A DNA stretch of 28,786 bases from SZUA-448 sp964602475. GTDB lineage: Bacteria; Bacillota; Clostridia; Lachnospirales; Lachnospiraceae. Below the pieces are notes generated by a model. The model saw nothing but the letters and a program-made list of their open reading frames with translations. It did no database searches and was not told where the DNA came from. Position 1 is the first letter of the stretch, and the number at the start of each line of letters is the position of its first letter. A program made the position numbers and the translations under genes. The stretch is taken from positions 1 to 28,786 of the forward strand of contig CAZRRN010000034.1 of assembly GCA_964602475.1 (NCBI GenBank), read 5' to 3'. This document shows positions 6,988-14,973 of the stretch, piece by piece.

Positions 6988-8181
6988 TCATACTTGCTTT
7001 AGAGTGTCAATCACCGCTCCGCCGTCTGTTCTTCGTTCTTCATAAATACACTTTTCCGCTTTCGCTTTCTTTTCCGCATACATAGCCGAATCCATTCGTG
7101 AGAAAAAGCTGTCCATATTATCCTTTTCATGGTTATAAATACTGTAGCCCATAGACACCTGAATCTTATAAGGCTTCTCCTGTGTCTGGTTAAAGCTCTC
7201 TATGGCATCTCGTACGCAAACTATCGCATCCCGTATCTCCTGTTCTCCTGTAATTCTTTTCAGTATCATAAATTCATCCCCTGCATACCGGACCGCAATA
7301 TCCTTTTCCGGTACACAGCCGCGCAGAATCTGTCCGACCGACCTGATTGCATCATCACCTGCAAGATGCCCATAGGAGTCGTTGATGGATTTGAAACGGT
7401 CAATGTCCAGCATAATTCCTGCAAGCTGTCTATCTTGTTCCGGATGTGTAATTTCCCGTTTCATATAATTAATCATATATTGTCGATTGAACAGCTCTGA
7501 TAGCGAATCTGTATACGTAACCTCGTTCTGCATATTAAAATAAAGAGAAGTCACTGCAATTGCAGCTCCAAGCATTTTTACAGAGATTCCGTAAACTGCA
7601 TAATCAACAATGACAGAAACGCCAATCGGAATCATAAAAATAACCACCGGCATAAGCAGAAACTTTGCTACTTTGGTTCTGTACCTATAAATCAGGATCA
7701 CTCCATACATCAGATAAAATGCCGCAATCAGATTGGGAATGATATAAAGTGCAGTTCTATGATATACTCCTTCCTGACTTACGCTGAAAAATACAGGGGT
7801 AAAAATATTAACCAGACTGCAAATTATCACAAATACTGCCGGAATTACCAGATATCTGCTTCGTCTCTTGATCCGTTCGGTATCTTCAAAAAGCTTATAA
7901 TCTGCATAAGCCGTCCATGTTAATGCAAATACGACATTATTAATATATAACAGAGACTTCAGCACAATTCCCAGTGCTTTGATCGCCCAGAACACGCTTC
8001 CGTCAAGCAGGTAGGAAACCGTCTCAATCACACATTGAAGAATCGCAATACCTGCCATGAGACTAAAAGCTTTATAATCAAAAAAACCGTGGCGTGCCAT
8101 TCTCCAGGAGCTGTGTAATACCATCAGCAGAAGAAGAACTGCAGCTACGTTTGCAACAAGTATTGCCTGTATATTGATCAT
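6988..8181 (-). CDS. Membrane-bound GGDEF diguanylate cyclase
   Basis: 397 residues from the ATG at 8181 (MINIQAILVANV). A start at 8253 would add 24 residues but has no ribosome site. About seven hydrophobic segments fill residues 5-215, forming a membrane sensor region. The C-terminal domain (about 225-385) has the GGDEF-family features: LTDSLSELFNR-type entry (here YTDSLSELFNRQY), GIMLDIDRFKSINDSYGHLAGDDAI, and the active-site motif as AGDEF within RYAGDEFMIL. It should make cyclic di-GMP from two GTP. The product-inhibition RxxD motif is replaced by PEKD, so feedback inhibition is probably absent. It lies between two secreted-protein genes, the upstream one behind a c-di-GMP riboswitch, so a local signalling link is plausible. 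Confidence 0.92.
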   Translation of the reverse strand: MINIQAILVANVAAVLLLLMVLHSSWRMARHGFFDYKAFSLMAGIAILQCVIETVSYLLDGSVFWAIKALGIVLKSLLYINNVVFALTWTAYADYKLFEDTERIKRRSRYLVIPAVFVIICSLVNIFTPVFFSVSQEGVYHRTALYIIPNLIAAFYLMYGVILIYRYRTKVAKFLLMPVVIFMIPIGVSVIVDYAVYGISVKMLGAAIAVTSLYFNMQNEVTYTDSLSELFNRQYMINYMKREITHPEQDRQLAGIMLDIDRFKSINDSYGHLAGDDAIRSVGQILRGCVPEKDIAVRYAGDEFMILKRITGEQEIRDAIVCVRDAIESFNQTQEKPYKIQVSMGYSIYNHEKDNMDSFFSRMDSAMYAEKKAKAEKCIYEERRTDGGAVIDTLKQV

Positions 8182-8219
8182 TACACTTCTCGCTTTCAAA
8201 GAGAAATTTACCTTATTTT

Positions 8220-8247
8220 CTATTTTGCCATAGAACCGGTAAAATAG
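8220..8247. repeat. Inverted repeat in the leader of the diguanylate cyclase gene
   Basis: CTATTTT at 8220-8226 and AAAATAG at 8241-8247, with an additional CC/GG pair inside, form a 28-base imperfect palindrome about 40 bases before the start codon. It could be an operator or mRNA hairpin. There is no T run, so it is not a terminator. Confidence 0.35.
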
Positions 8248-8313
8248 CAACAAAACATTTCATTTTTATTCGAAATCTTCCCAAAATGTATCTAAAATCA
8301 ACATTTCTGAGAT

Positions 8314-8353
8314 AAACAACAAAACCCACAGTTTTCTGCGGGTTTTGTTGTTT
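8314..8353 (-). terminator. Terminator after the riboswitch-controlled secreted protein gene
   Basis: A 14-bp perfect inverted repeat (8314-8327 with 8340-8353, AAACAACAAAACCC and its complement) encloses a loop that can extend the stem. On the minus strand the 3' arm ends in GTTTTGTTGTTT, giving a T-rich tail. It separates the secreted protein gene (stop at 8398) from the diguanylate cyclase gene. The symmetry would also work on the plus strand. Confidence 0.8.
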
Positions 8354-8397
8354 ATTGGTATGTACTTGTCTGTAAAGATATTACCTTAAATATCTTC

Positions 8398-9768
8398 TTA
8401 TTCTTTGGTAATCGTCAAAATTTCACTTGCAAAGAGACTGTCTGTCTTGTTGGCCGCTTTACGAATCAGAATACAGGTTGCATCGCGATACAATACATCC
8501 GTCTTAGTACCGTTTACATAATATGTTGCTTTAGCTGCAGACTTCAATGCAATACTATCTGACTTGAACGCAGTCCATTTTGTCTTTGCATCTGCTGCAG
8601 CCGTAGCTGCATCTGCTGCTTTACAAATAACGTATTCATACTCTGTAACCGTAACACTGTCACCAAGATATTTTTTCAGTTCCAAAGTGATTGAAGATCC
8701 TGAAGATGCCGCAGCATAACCGCTTGCAAATTTTGCAGCGTTTAACTTTGTCGGAGCAGCAGCCGGAGTCTTGAATGTTACTGTTGCTGTCTTGGAAGCA
8801 AATTTCTTGGATGTTGCAGAAACGCGAACCAACACAGTAACGTCGGTACCCTTTGCGGTAACATTCATCTTATCCAGCAATTCAGAAACAGAAAGTGTAG
8901 ATTTCTGAACCTTTGTATCAACTGCGCTTCCTGGTGTAGCATAAGCACTGGCATCATTCTCAGAATTCTTATTGTACGTCAGAACCTGTGTCCAGCTGCT
9001 GGCTGTACTAAGATGGAATTCCATACCGTTCTTGATCGATACTGTGTTCTTCGTGTAATCCACCTTGATCGACGGTGCATTTGCTGCCTTCGGAATCTTT
9101 AGCTTTACTTCTTTGGATGCACGGAATGCTTCGGAACCATATTTGTTCAGGCGAAGATACAATGTAGTATTGGATGCTTTCATTGCGTTCCAGGTAACTG
9201 CATCAAATGAACTTCCTGCTGCCCAGTTTCCGTTAGCACCACGTTTCCATTCGATACTGTAATACTTAACTGTCTTTGCTCCATCCCCGGTTGTCGGAAC
9301 AGATACGATAGCAGCATTTTCAGTAATTGGAGCTACTGTAAGTGTTGAAATAATATCATAAAGATCCGAAGGGGATTCTTCTGTGTAATTAAGCGTTGCC
9401 TTTACTGACTTAATCAGGGTCTTAATTGTAACAACCTGATCGCCTGCAGTTGCAGTATTATCATTCGTTATTGCAATATAAGTTTCTTTTGTGTTAGCAA
9501 GTGCAGAAAAATCAATAACTGATTTTGTATCGCCGTTTTCTGTCTTTTTTGCAGTGATTTCAATCCAGTTTGTTGCTTTCAACCCTGTATTTGCATCTGC
9601 CGCTTTAATTACCTGATAATAAATTGTATCATCCGATGTAACATAGACCAGCTCGTTAGCATAATCAATCGTACAGTTTGCTACAAGAGCTGCAGCAGAA
9701 GCCTTGGTTGCACCCGAAATAACAAGTGCAAATACAAGTACTGCCAATAAGTACTTCAAATTCTTCAT
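8398..9768 (-). CDS. Secreted protein under c-di-GMP riboswitch control
   Basis: 456 residues from the ATG at 9768, chosen for AAGGAGG upstream and the classical signal peptide that follows (MKNLKYLLAVLVFALVISG, cleavage near ASA-AA at about residue 26). The mature protein opens CTIDYANELVYV and has beta-rich blocks shared with the 619-residue protein at 5019-6878, including 'SVIDFSALANTKETYIAI', 'TLIKSVKATLNYTEES' and 'NGMEFHL'. It lacks the Ig-like domain and TPKPTA tail of that paralogue. There is no sorting signal, transmembrane anchor or enzyme motif. Export and c-di-GMP control suggest a surface or matrix protein acting in the switch between swimming and attachment; that role is inferred. 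Confidence 0.88.
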   Translation of the reverse strand: MKNLKYLLAVLVFALVISGATKASAAALVANCTIDYANELVYVTSDDTIYYQVIKAADANTGLKATNWIEITAKKTENGDTKSVIDFSALANTKETYIAITNDNTATAGDQVVTIKTLIKSVKATLNYTEESPSDLYDIISTLTVAPITENAAIVSVPTTGDGAKTVKYYSIEWKRGANGNWAAGSSFDAVTWNAMKASNTTLYLRLNKYGSEAFRASKEVKLKIPKAANAPSIKVDYTKNTVSIKNGMEFHLSTASSWTQVLTYNKNSENDASAYATPGSAVDTKVQKSTLSVSELLDKMNVTAKGTDVTVLVRVSATSKKFASKTATVTFKTPAAAPTKLNAAKFASGYAAASSGSSITLELKKYLGDSVTVTEYEYVICKAADAATAAADAKTKWTAFKSDSIALKSAAKATYYVNGTKTDVLYRDATCILIRKAANKTDSLFASEILTITKE

Positions 9769-10025
9769 ATAGTAACCTCCTTGTGTGTGAAAACAATGTC
9801 TATCCTTGACAATGTCAGTGAATGATGTGGATGAGTTTACCGGACTCAGACCACCGTAAAACAACACCCGGTTCCGGGCTACCACCCCCGAATCCTTCGG
9901 CAAAACATGCTTTACCGTAAAATACCAACTTCTACCTATCCTTCACTAGCATTATCGGTTAATTTCCCAAGAAACTTAACCTGTCCGAATAAGTTTTGGA
10001 TATTTCCTCAAAATAAAAACCTCCC
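9769..10025 (-). promoter_or_regulatory. Long structured 5' leader between riboswitch and secreted protein
   Basis: This 257-base gap has no gene. On the minus strand it can fold into several hairpins: 9981-9957 (GGTTAA arms with an inner TTTC/GAAA), 9900-9888 (CCGAA/TTCGG), 9878-9867 (CCCGG/CCGGG) and 9854-9827 (GTGG and TGAGT paired with ACTCA and CCAC). The last lies about 60 bases before the start codon. It may hold the riboswitch expression platform, a processing site or a stabilising structure. I recognise no second known RNA family in it. Confidence 0.6.
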
Positions 10026-10105
10026 TTCGGTAACTGGCTGTCCTTCTTTGGACCCTGTAGCTTTGCGTCCCAGTCTTCCGACTGGTTTGCCTTGTCGTAT
10101 GAAAG
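10026..10105 (-). promoter_or_regulatory. c-di-GMP-I (GEMM-I) riboswitch aptamer
   Basis: On the minus strand the element reads GGCAAACC, a short hairpin with GGAA loop (AGTC/GACT), GGGACGCAAAGCTAC, a second stem with an AAAG loop (a GNRA-receptor-like region), then CAGCCAGTTACCGAAGG. The conserved GGCAAACC, GGGACGCAAAGC and GUUACCGA blocks are diagnostic of the class I cyclic di-GMP aptamer. It lies shortly after a consensus promoter and upstream of a secreted protein gene. Whether binding turns the gene on or off cannot be read from sequence with confidence. Confidence 0.92.
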
Positions 10106-10127
10106 TTCTAGTAAATATGTATGGATA

Positions 10128-10156
10128 ATTATAACGTATATCCGACAAATTGTCAA
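10128..10156 (-). promoter_or_regulatory. Consensus sigma-A promoter of the riboswitch transcript
   Basis: TTGACA (10156-10151), a 17-base spacer and TATAAT (10133-10128) match the vegetative consensus exactly. Transcription should start near 10121, about 16 bases before the aptamer. The -35 is 33 bases past the stop codon of the upstream neuB-like gene. Confidence 0.93.
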
Positions 10157-10188
10157 TCAATTTTGCTCATTTTGTTGTTTTGTCTGTT

Positions 10189-11274
10189 TTATTGAACATT
10201 CTCTTCTTCCAGCATAGTTCTCTGAAGGATACTGTCCTCTTCAATAGCTACCGCTGCTCTTTTCCCGACAACCTTATTCAGGTTTGACGGTGAGATTCCG
10301 GAAGCGGGACGCTTCCAGGTCAGCATACTTTCTGTAATTACCGTTCCTTTTGGAATACTCTGCTTCGCAACCAGTGATCGTCTGGCATTTTGTCGTGCTG
10401 CGGTCTCTGCATCGCTTGCGTTAATATCACCGTCTCCTGAAATTTTCTGCTGAAATTCAACTGCTTTAAGTATTTTTCTGACATCGCACGGATCCATGGC
10501 ATGATAATGATCGTTTCCTCTCAATGTCTTATCCAGAGTGAAATGCTTTTCCATGATGCAGGCTCCAAATAAATATGCCGTCCCCGATACCTCAGCACAA
10601 TACTCTGCTTTTGTATGGTCGGAATATCCGATGACACAGTCCGGATACGCAAGCTTAAGTGCTTGAATGCGTTTTAGATTTGCATGCTCATAAGGAGTTG
10701 GATATTCCAACACACAATGAAGCAGCACCAGCGGTTGTTTGTTTACACTCCGAATGGTTCTTACTGCTGCTTCTATTTCATCCTTTGTTGATGCTCCGAC
10801 GGAAAGCAGAACAGGTTTGTTTTTCTTTGCCTGGTATTTTATAAAAGGAAGATTTGTAAGATCAGAGGAGGATATTTTATATACGTTCATCAAGGGTTCC
10901 AGATAATCTGCCGATTCAATATCAAAGGCAGTTGACAGGAACTCCGTTCCGCATTCATCACTGAAGCGCTTTAGTTCATCATATTCCTCTTGTCCAAAAG
11001 AATCATATTTTTGGAACAGCTCAAATTGGGAGGTTGTCGGTTCCTCCGATGTATCCCAGTAAGAAGGGGATTCCTTAGCGGCAAGTGTCTCTGCCTTATA
11101 GCTCTGAAATTTCACCGCATGAACTCCGGCTTCTGCCGCTTCAGCAATCATTTTCTTTGCCGCTTCCAGCGGAGTTATCCTACATTTTACTGCAATATCG
11201 TAATAATTAACTCCGATTTCAGCAATCAGTGTAAACTCTCCCCGCTGTGCACGTTCTATGATGTTTTCTTTCAC
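10189..11274 (-). CDS. NeuB-family nonulosonic acid synthase (sialic/legionaminic/pseudaminic type)
   Basis: 361 residues from the GTG at 11274, with GGAGG five bases upstream; a TTG at 11286 lies inside the leader element. It condenses phosphoenolpyruvate with a six-carbon amino sugar to a nine-carbon nonulosonate. The TIM-barrel motifs are present: TLIAEIGVNY, HAVKFQSYKAETLA, EFLSTAFDIESADYL, ISSSDLTNLPFI, LLHCVLEYPTP, IGYSDHT and EKHFTLDK. A C-terminal SAF (antifreeze-like) domain spans about residues 295-355 (RRSLVAKQSIPKGTVI). The block RGNDHYHAMDP replaces the usual GPDH.AS of classic NeuB, so the exact substrate is uncertain. It is last in the flagellin-glycosylation operon, and its product would be activated by the preceding fusion enzyme. 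Confidence 0.92.
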   Translation of the reverse strand: MKENIIERAQRGEFTLIAEIGVNYYDIAVKCRITPLEAAKKMIAEAAEAGVHAVKFQSYKAETLAAKESPSYWDTSEEPTTSQFELFQKYDSFGQEEYDELKRFSDECGTEFLSTAFDIESADYLEPLMNVYKISSSDLTNLPFIKYQAKKNKPVLLSVGASTKDEIEAAVRTIRSVNKQPLVLLHCVLEYPTPYEHANLKRIQALKLAYPDCVIGYSDHTKAEYCAEVSGTAYLFGACIMEKHFTLDKTLRGNDHYHAMDPCDVRKILKAVEFQQKISGDGDINASDAETAARQNARRSLVAKQSIPKGTVITESMLTWKRPASGISPSNLNKVVGKRAAVAIEEDSILQRTMLEEENVQ

Positions 11275-11350
11275 TCTCTCCTCCAAGCCGGAGCATAAAT
11301 CCTTATTTTCCCGGTTCTTAAGCTTCTCTGATTTCGTTCGTTTCTACTCC
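11275..11350 (-). promoter_or_regulatory. Leader RNA element, copy C (before the neuB-like gene), divergent
   Basis: The 3' core GCTCCGGCTTGGAGG (11294-11280) aligns with copies A and B, and the ribosome-site spacing to the start codon is the same as in copy A. CTCC can pair with the GGAG of the ribosome site. TGCTCC (11295-11290) can instead pair with GGAGTA at 11350-11345, which covers the stop codon of the upstream gene. Between them AAATC...GATTT and CTTA...TAAG can form a stem. The ACGGAG hexaloop hairpin of copies A and B is not conserved. Confidence 0.45.
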
Positions 11351-13023
11351 AATGTGTCTCCTAGTATAATCTGCGTGACCCGTCTGATTCCTCCGGTTAA
11401 ATCATGCTTCCTTTGCAGTGCCCTCATTTCCTCCCTGATTCCTTGTGTATCAAGCAGCCAGGTGAGCGTTGAAAACAGGGTTTCATCCGATACTTCACTT
11501 CCAAGTCCGAGATTCAGAAATCCGTTTTCCATACCGGCAAATTCATGCAGCTGTTCCCGTGTGTTCTGAGCAAGAACAACAGAAGGCACCTGTGCTGCAG
11601 CGAGCTCATATACTGTTCTTCCCTGTGAAGTGACTGCAATATCCGCGCGCAACATATAATCGCTGATTCTCCCGACATTCTGAATAACATCTATTCTACG
11701 CTCCGCATCCGATACAATTCCATGCTCTTCGCAATGATATGCCGGTCCGGTAATAAACGTAAAATGTACTGCTCGTAGGCTAGAAAGGGTGCCTGCCAGT
11801 TTATACAGCCGCCCGGTCAGATCAGAAGGATCCGCTCCGCCGAACAGAACCAGTATCTCCTGCAGCGGTTCACGTTCCTGTTCTGATTTCATTCTGCTCC
11901 TCACATCCTGCAGCATCAAAAATTCATCCCGAAGACAAATGTATTTTTCACCGTAGAAGCAGTTTCTTCCCGCCTCCCCTTTACTGTACAATGCATTGAT
12001 AACTGCATCCGCTTCACTGATCCCGCTTCCGAGATCCTCGATTGTAACTACACGTTTCACAAGCTTTTTTATTTTCCTAATATACTCTGCCTCAGTGTCC
12101 AACCGGTCATTCACCACAATATCCGGTTTGGTTTCTTCAATATAAGCGAAAAACTCTGTATCATCCTTCACTGTTCTGTAATTTTGGTGGCTCATTTTCA
12201 CCTTCATAATTCCGTCGGCCGTGTTACGGTCCTCCGGACCGTCAGCAGGTTCGGTCAGTACCAGAACGCACTCATGACCAAGCAGCGCCTGCGCCAGAGA
12301 AATGCATCTGTACACATGCCCCATTCCAATCAACCTAAAACCGTCTGTCCGCAGAACAATTTTCTTTTTCTTCAGTCTTGCTTCACAAAGGCTCCAATCA
12401 TCGGGCGTATCAATGTCCACAGCTTCATCCTCCGGTACCGCATAGACCGATATACGTTCACCAAACCGCGTATCCGGCGTAATATCAGAACGATTTGATA
12501 TTACAAAGGCTCCGGTCTCACGATAATGTGCCGGAAGCTGCTGTCGGTTCTTTCGTTCCTCATACAACGGGAAAAATGATCCGTATTCTTCCCCCCAAGC
12601 AAGATGAGGATCATTTACCGCACTGATATAGGTATCGGAATTGCCCGTCAGGAAGCTTCTGACGGCATCAGAAAGTGTCTCTTCTTTCAGCAGCGGAGAA
12701 GTCGGTTGTAGGGTAATCACTACATCATACCGGCATTCGTGCTCTCTTTCTGCCTGTAATACTGCATCATATATGACCGGATCAAGCGTCGTTGCATCAC
12801 GTGCAAGCTCTGGGTCGCGATTAATCACACCGGCTCCAAAAAGCTGTGCAATTCGTTTGATTTCATCATCATCGGACGTCACAACCAGATCGGTAATATC
12901 TCTGCATTCCAGGGCATTGTGAATTGCATAGTAAATCAAAGGTTTTCCATTCATCAGCCTGACATTTTTCCGCGGAATTCCTTTTGAACCTCCGCGTGCC
13001 GGTATAACAGCAAGTATTCTCAT
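11344..13023 (-). CDS. Fused CMP-nonulosonate synthetase and PseG-like UDP-sugar hydrolase
   Basis: 559 residues from the ATG at 13023, which has CGGAG upstream and overlaps the maf2 stop by four bases (ATGA). Residues 1 to about 225 are a NeuA/PseF/LegF-type cytidylyltransferase: PARGGSKGIPRKN (nucleotide loop), VVTSDDDEI, LARDATTLDP, ITLQPTSPLL and EAVDIDTPDD. Residues about 230-555 resemble PseG: RTDGFRLIGMGHVYRC with the family's catalytic His in GxGH, IVVNDRLD, IEDLGSG, LVLFGGADPSD and SQGRTVYELAAAQVPSVVL. PseG strips UDP from a 2,4-diamino sugar, the step before the NeuB-type synthase; the cytidylyltransferase acts after it. One chain therefore brackets the neighbouring synthase step. 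Whether the sugar is pseudaminate or a relative is not decidable here. Confidence 0.9.
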   Translation of the reverse strand: MRILAVIPARGGSKGIPRKNVRLMNGKPLIYYAIHNALECRDITDLVVTSDDDEIKRIAQLFGAGVINRDPELARDATTLDPVIYDAVLQAEREHECRYDVVITLQPTSPLLKEETLSDAVRSFLTGNSDTYISAVNDPHLAWGEEYGSFFPLYEERKNRQQLPAHYRETGAFVISNRSDITPDTRFGERISVYAVPEDEAVDIDTPDDWSLCEARLKKKKIVLRTDGFRLIGMGHVYRCISLAQALLGHECVLVLTEPADGPEDRNTADGIMKVKMSHQNYRTVKDDTEFFAYIEETKPDIVVNDRLDTEAEYIRKIKKLVKRVVTIEDLGSGISEADAVINALYSKGEAGRNCFYGEKYICLRDEFLMLQDVRSRMKSEQEREPLQEILVLFGGADPSDLTGRLYKLAGTLSSLRAVHFTFITGPAYHCEEHGIVSDAERRIDVIQNVGRISDYMLRADIAVTSQGRTVYELAAAQVPSVVLAQNTREQLHEFAGMENGFLNLGLGSEVSDETLFSTLTWLLDTQGIREEMRALQRKHDLTGGIRRVTQIILGDTLE

Positions 13024-14933
13024 TGGTTTTCTCCGTTCTGCAGTCCCTTTGTCCCAAGCATATCTGCACATATACCGATTAGCTGTTTTTGAAGCTCCCC
13101 TGCTACATTGGATATAGCCTTATGAATCTCAGCATAACCTTCCAGAAAAATTCTTAACTCGTCTTCGGCATTTTGATTCTTTCGACCCTCCTGCTGAAGA
13201 TAAGGAATCGTTTTATTCCTGATTCCCGCATCAATCAATGGATAAATTGTCATTTCATTCACTGTTTCATTATAGTGTTCAGTCTGCTTTCTTATCTCTG
13301 TCTGTTCTTCGGTTGCTACATTTTCTCTTAACATCCGTGCTGACATTTCACACTTCTTTGATATCTCTTCTGACTTTGGAATCAATATCTTCAGCTCACG
13401 CAAACCGTTTTTCAGATAATCAGACAGAATTTCTTTTGATCGTTTGGAATCTTGAAAAATCTCCGGAAGATTTCCGTTCCAGCCGGAAATACTACTATCT
13501 TTGTTATTGCCGCAAAATCGCTCCACCGCTTCCTTAAGAGACATCACCGAACTTCCACGAATCAATGCACCTCCTTCGGTTGCATCAATAACCTCTGTTT
13601 TTCCTTTTGATCTTAAAATTGCCTCCTCAAACCATGCAAGATATGCTTTCCAGTCATGCCGGCTTTTTACCTGTTCTCCGTCAATTCCTTCCAGATAACA
13701 GATTCCTTTCTCTTCGCCAAGAATTGTATGAACTTCCCCTCCTGCATGCGAAACATTTCCTTTATAGGCAAGATCCTGACCAATCAGTATTATTCTTCGT
13801 GCCCCAAGGTATTCTGCTGTTGCAAATGCAGCTGTCGCCACAGAACCACCAAGAGGATAAACCGGAAGCTCCGCTCCAAGCCGGCTGCACAATTCCCTGA
13901 AATATGGCTGAGAATGCAGAAAAATCAGCTGCCCGTTTTGATTACTTAAAATTTCGGAGGTTGACTGAATCTCGCAAAGTAAAGGTACCTTCCTGCTGCA
14001 TTCCTCCGCAAAGCATCTGAGTGATTTCTCCGCATCTATGGTAATTGCTGCATCCGGACATATTCCGTGTGCTGCCAGTACCGGCAGTGCGGCATCCGTT
14101 GCCAGAAGAAATGCACCACGACATACTCCGTTATCCTGATCAACTTCTCTTCCCGGTAGTCGTTTCAGTTCATCAACATTTGAGTCCAGTGAAGGTCCCG
14201 CAGAAATAATGATCATCGGAAGATCAGGCGGGTAGATTTTTTTTAATTCCGCCAATGAAGCTGCACCGTACAGCAGTGGGAAATTCTTCATTGTATTATT
14301 AACAATAGTCATACCAAAATGCATTTCTGTGTTACGGTCGGTAAATATTCTTACATTGTTTCGGCGTATCATTTCATAGAAATAGCTTGCCGCTTCCGGA
14401 AATGCCTTCCGATACTGCGGATGTTCACAGACAATCTGGCTTTCTCCGTTTGTCCAGCTCGTATAGGCTTCCAGCGCCTCAAACAGTCGTAGCGGATTCA
14501 ACTCATTAACGATCAGTTCAAATTCCTGTGTCAGAAGAAGCTCTGAAATATCATAGTATTTCATAACATGAAGAAACAGTTCCGGTGACGGTTCATATAC
14601 CAAAATCCGACTGTCTATCTTCTTTCTTCTGCACAGCTCTCGAACACAGTATCCGTTGCAGAAACCAAAAACAATAGCAACAGTATTCCGGTCCTCAAAA
14701 TTGAACTGTTCTGCCCAGGTTACTGCTTCCGTAAGCGGGCGGTATGCGCTGTTAAACCGAAGGTGCTCTCCTTGAATTGTTGCAGTCAGAATCTGATTCC
14801 CATCGCGTGCTGTTTCTTCTTTCAGATATAGTCTTTCACTTACTGCTTCGTTTTTTTCATACTGATAAAGCGCAGCAAAAAGCTCCGGTCTTTTGGATAA
14901 TGCGCTTTTGTTTTTTTGTAGATATTCCGTCAT
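13020..14933 (-). CDS. Maf-type flagellin nonulosonate glycosyltransferase (Maf2)
   Basis: 637 residues from the ATG at 14933, chosen because GGAG lies seven bases upstream, whereas the ATG at 14945 has no ribosome site. The central domain (DUF115, MptE-like fold) has MIIISAGPSLDSN, LLATDAALPVL, CPDAAITID, GGSVATAAF, IGQDLAYKGNVSHAGG and TEGGALIRG, the family's diagnostic blocks. The N-terminal part includes IVFGFCNGYCVREL, a nucleotide-fold-like glycine turn, and the C-terminal 130 residues are helical (coiled-coil-like). Motility accessory factor proteins transfer pseudaminate- or legionaminate-type sugars from CMP donors to Ser/Thr of flagellin in the cytoplasm before export. It is 40 bases behind maf1 and overlaps the cytidylyltransferase fusion gene. 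Confidence 0.9.
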   Translation of the reverse strand: MTEYLQKNKSALSKRPELFAALYQYEKNEAVSERLYLKEETARDGNQILTATIQGEHLRFNSAYRPLTEAVTWAEQFNFEDRNTVAIVFGFCNGYCVRELCRRKKIDSRILVYEPSPELFLHVMKYYDISELLLTQEFELIVNELNPLRLFEALEAYTSWTNGESQIVCEHPQYRKAFPEAASYFYEMIRRNNVRIFTDRNTEMHFGMTIVNNTMKNFPLLYGAASLAELKKIYPPDLPMIIISAGPSLDSNVDELKRLPGREVDQDNGVCRGAFLLATDAALPVLAAHGICPDAAITIDAEKSLRCFAEECSRKVPLLCEIQSTSEILSNQNGQLIFLHSQPYFRELCSRLGAELPVYPLGGSVATAAFATAEYLGARRIILIGQDLAYKGNVSHAGGEVHTILGEEKGICYLEGIDGEQVKSRHDWKAYLAWFEEAILRSKGKTEVIDATEGGALIRGSSVMSLKEAVERFCGNNKDSSISGWNGNLPEIFQDSKRSKEILSDYLKNGLRELKILIPKSEEISKKCEMSARMLRENVATEEQTEIRKQTEHYNETVNEMTIYPLIDAGIRNKTIPYLQQEGRKNQNAEDELRIFLEGYAEIHKAISNVAGELQKQLIGICADMLGTKGLQNGENQ

Positions 14934-14973
14934 TGATTTCTCCATATTATATCAATCCGATTTTCTGTCTGCA

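Noticed and set aside
6960..7012. TTGACA at the end of the diguanylate cyclase gene as a promoter for the 619-residue secreted protein
   Set aside because: The hexamer is coding sequence and no good -10 lies at 16-18 bases (TACGCT at best).
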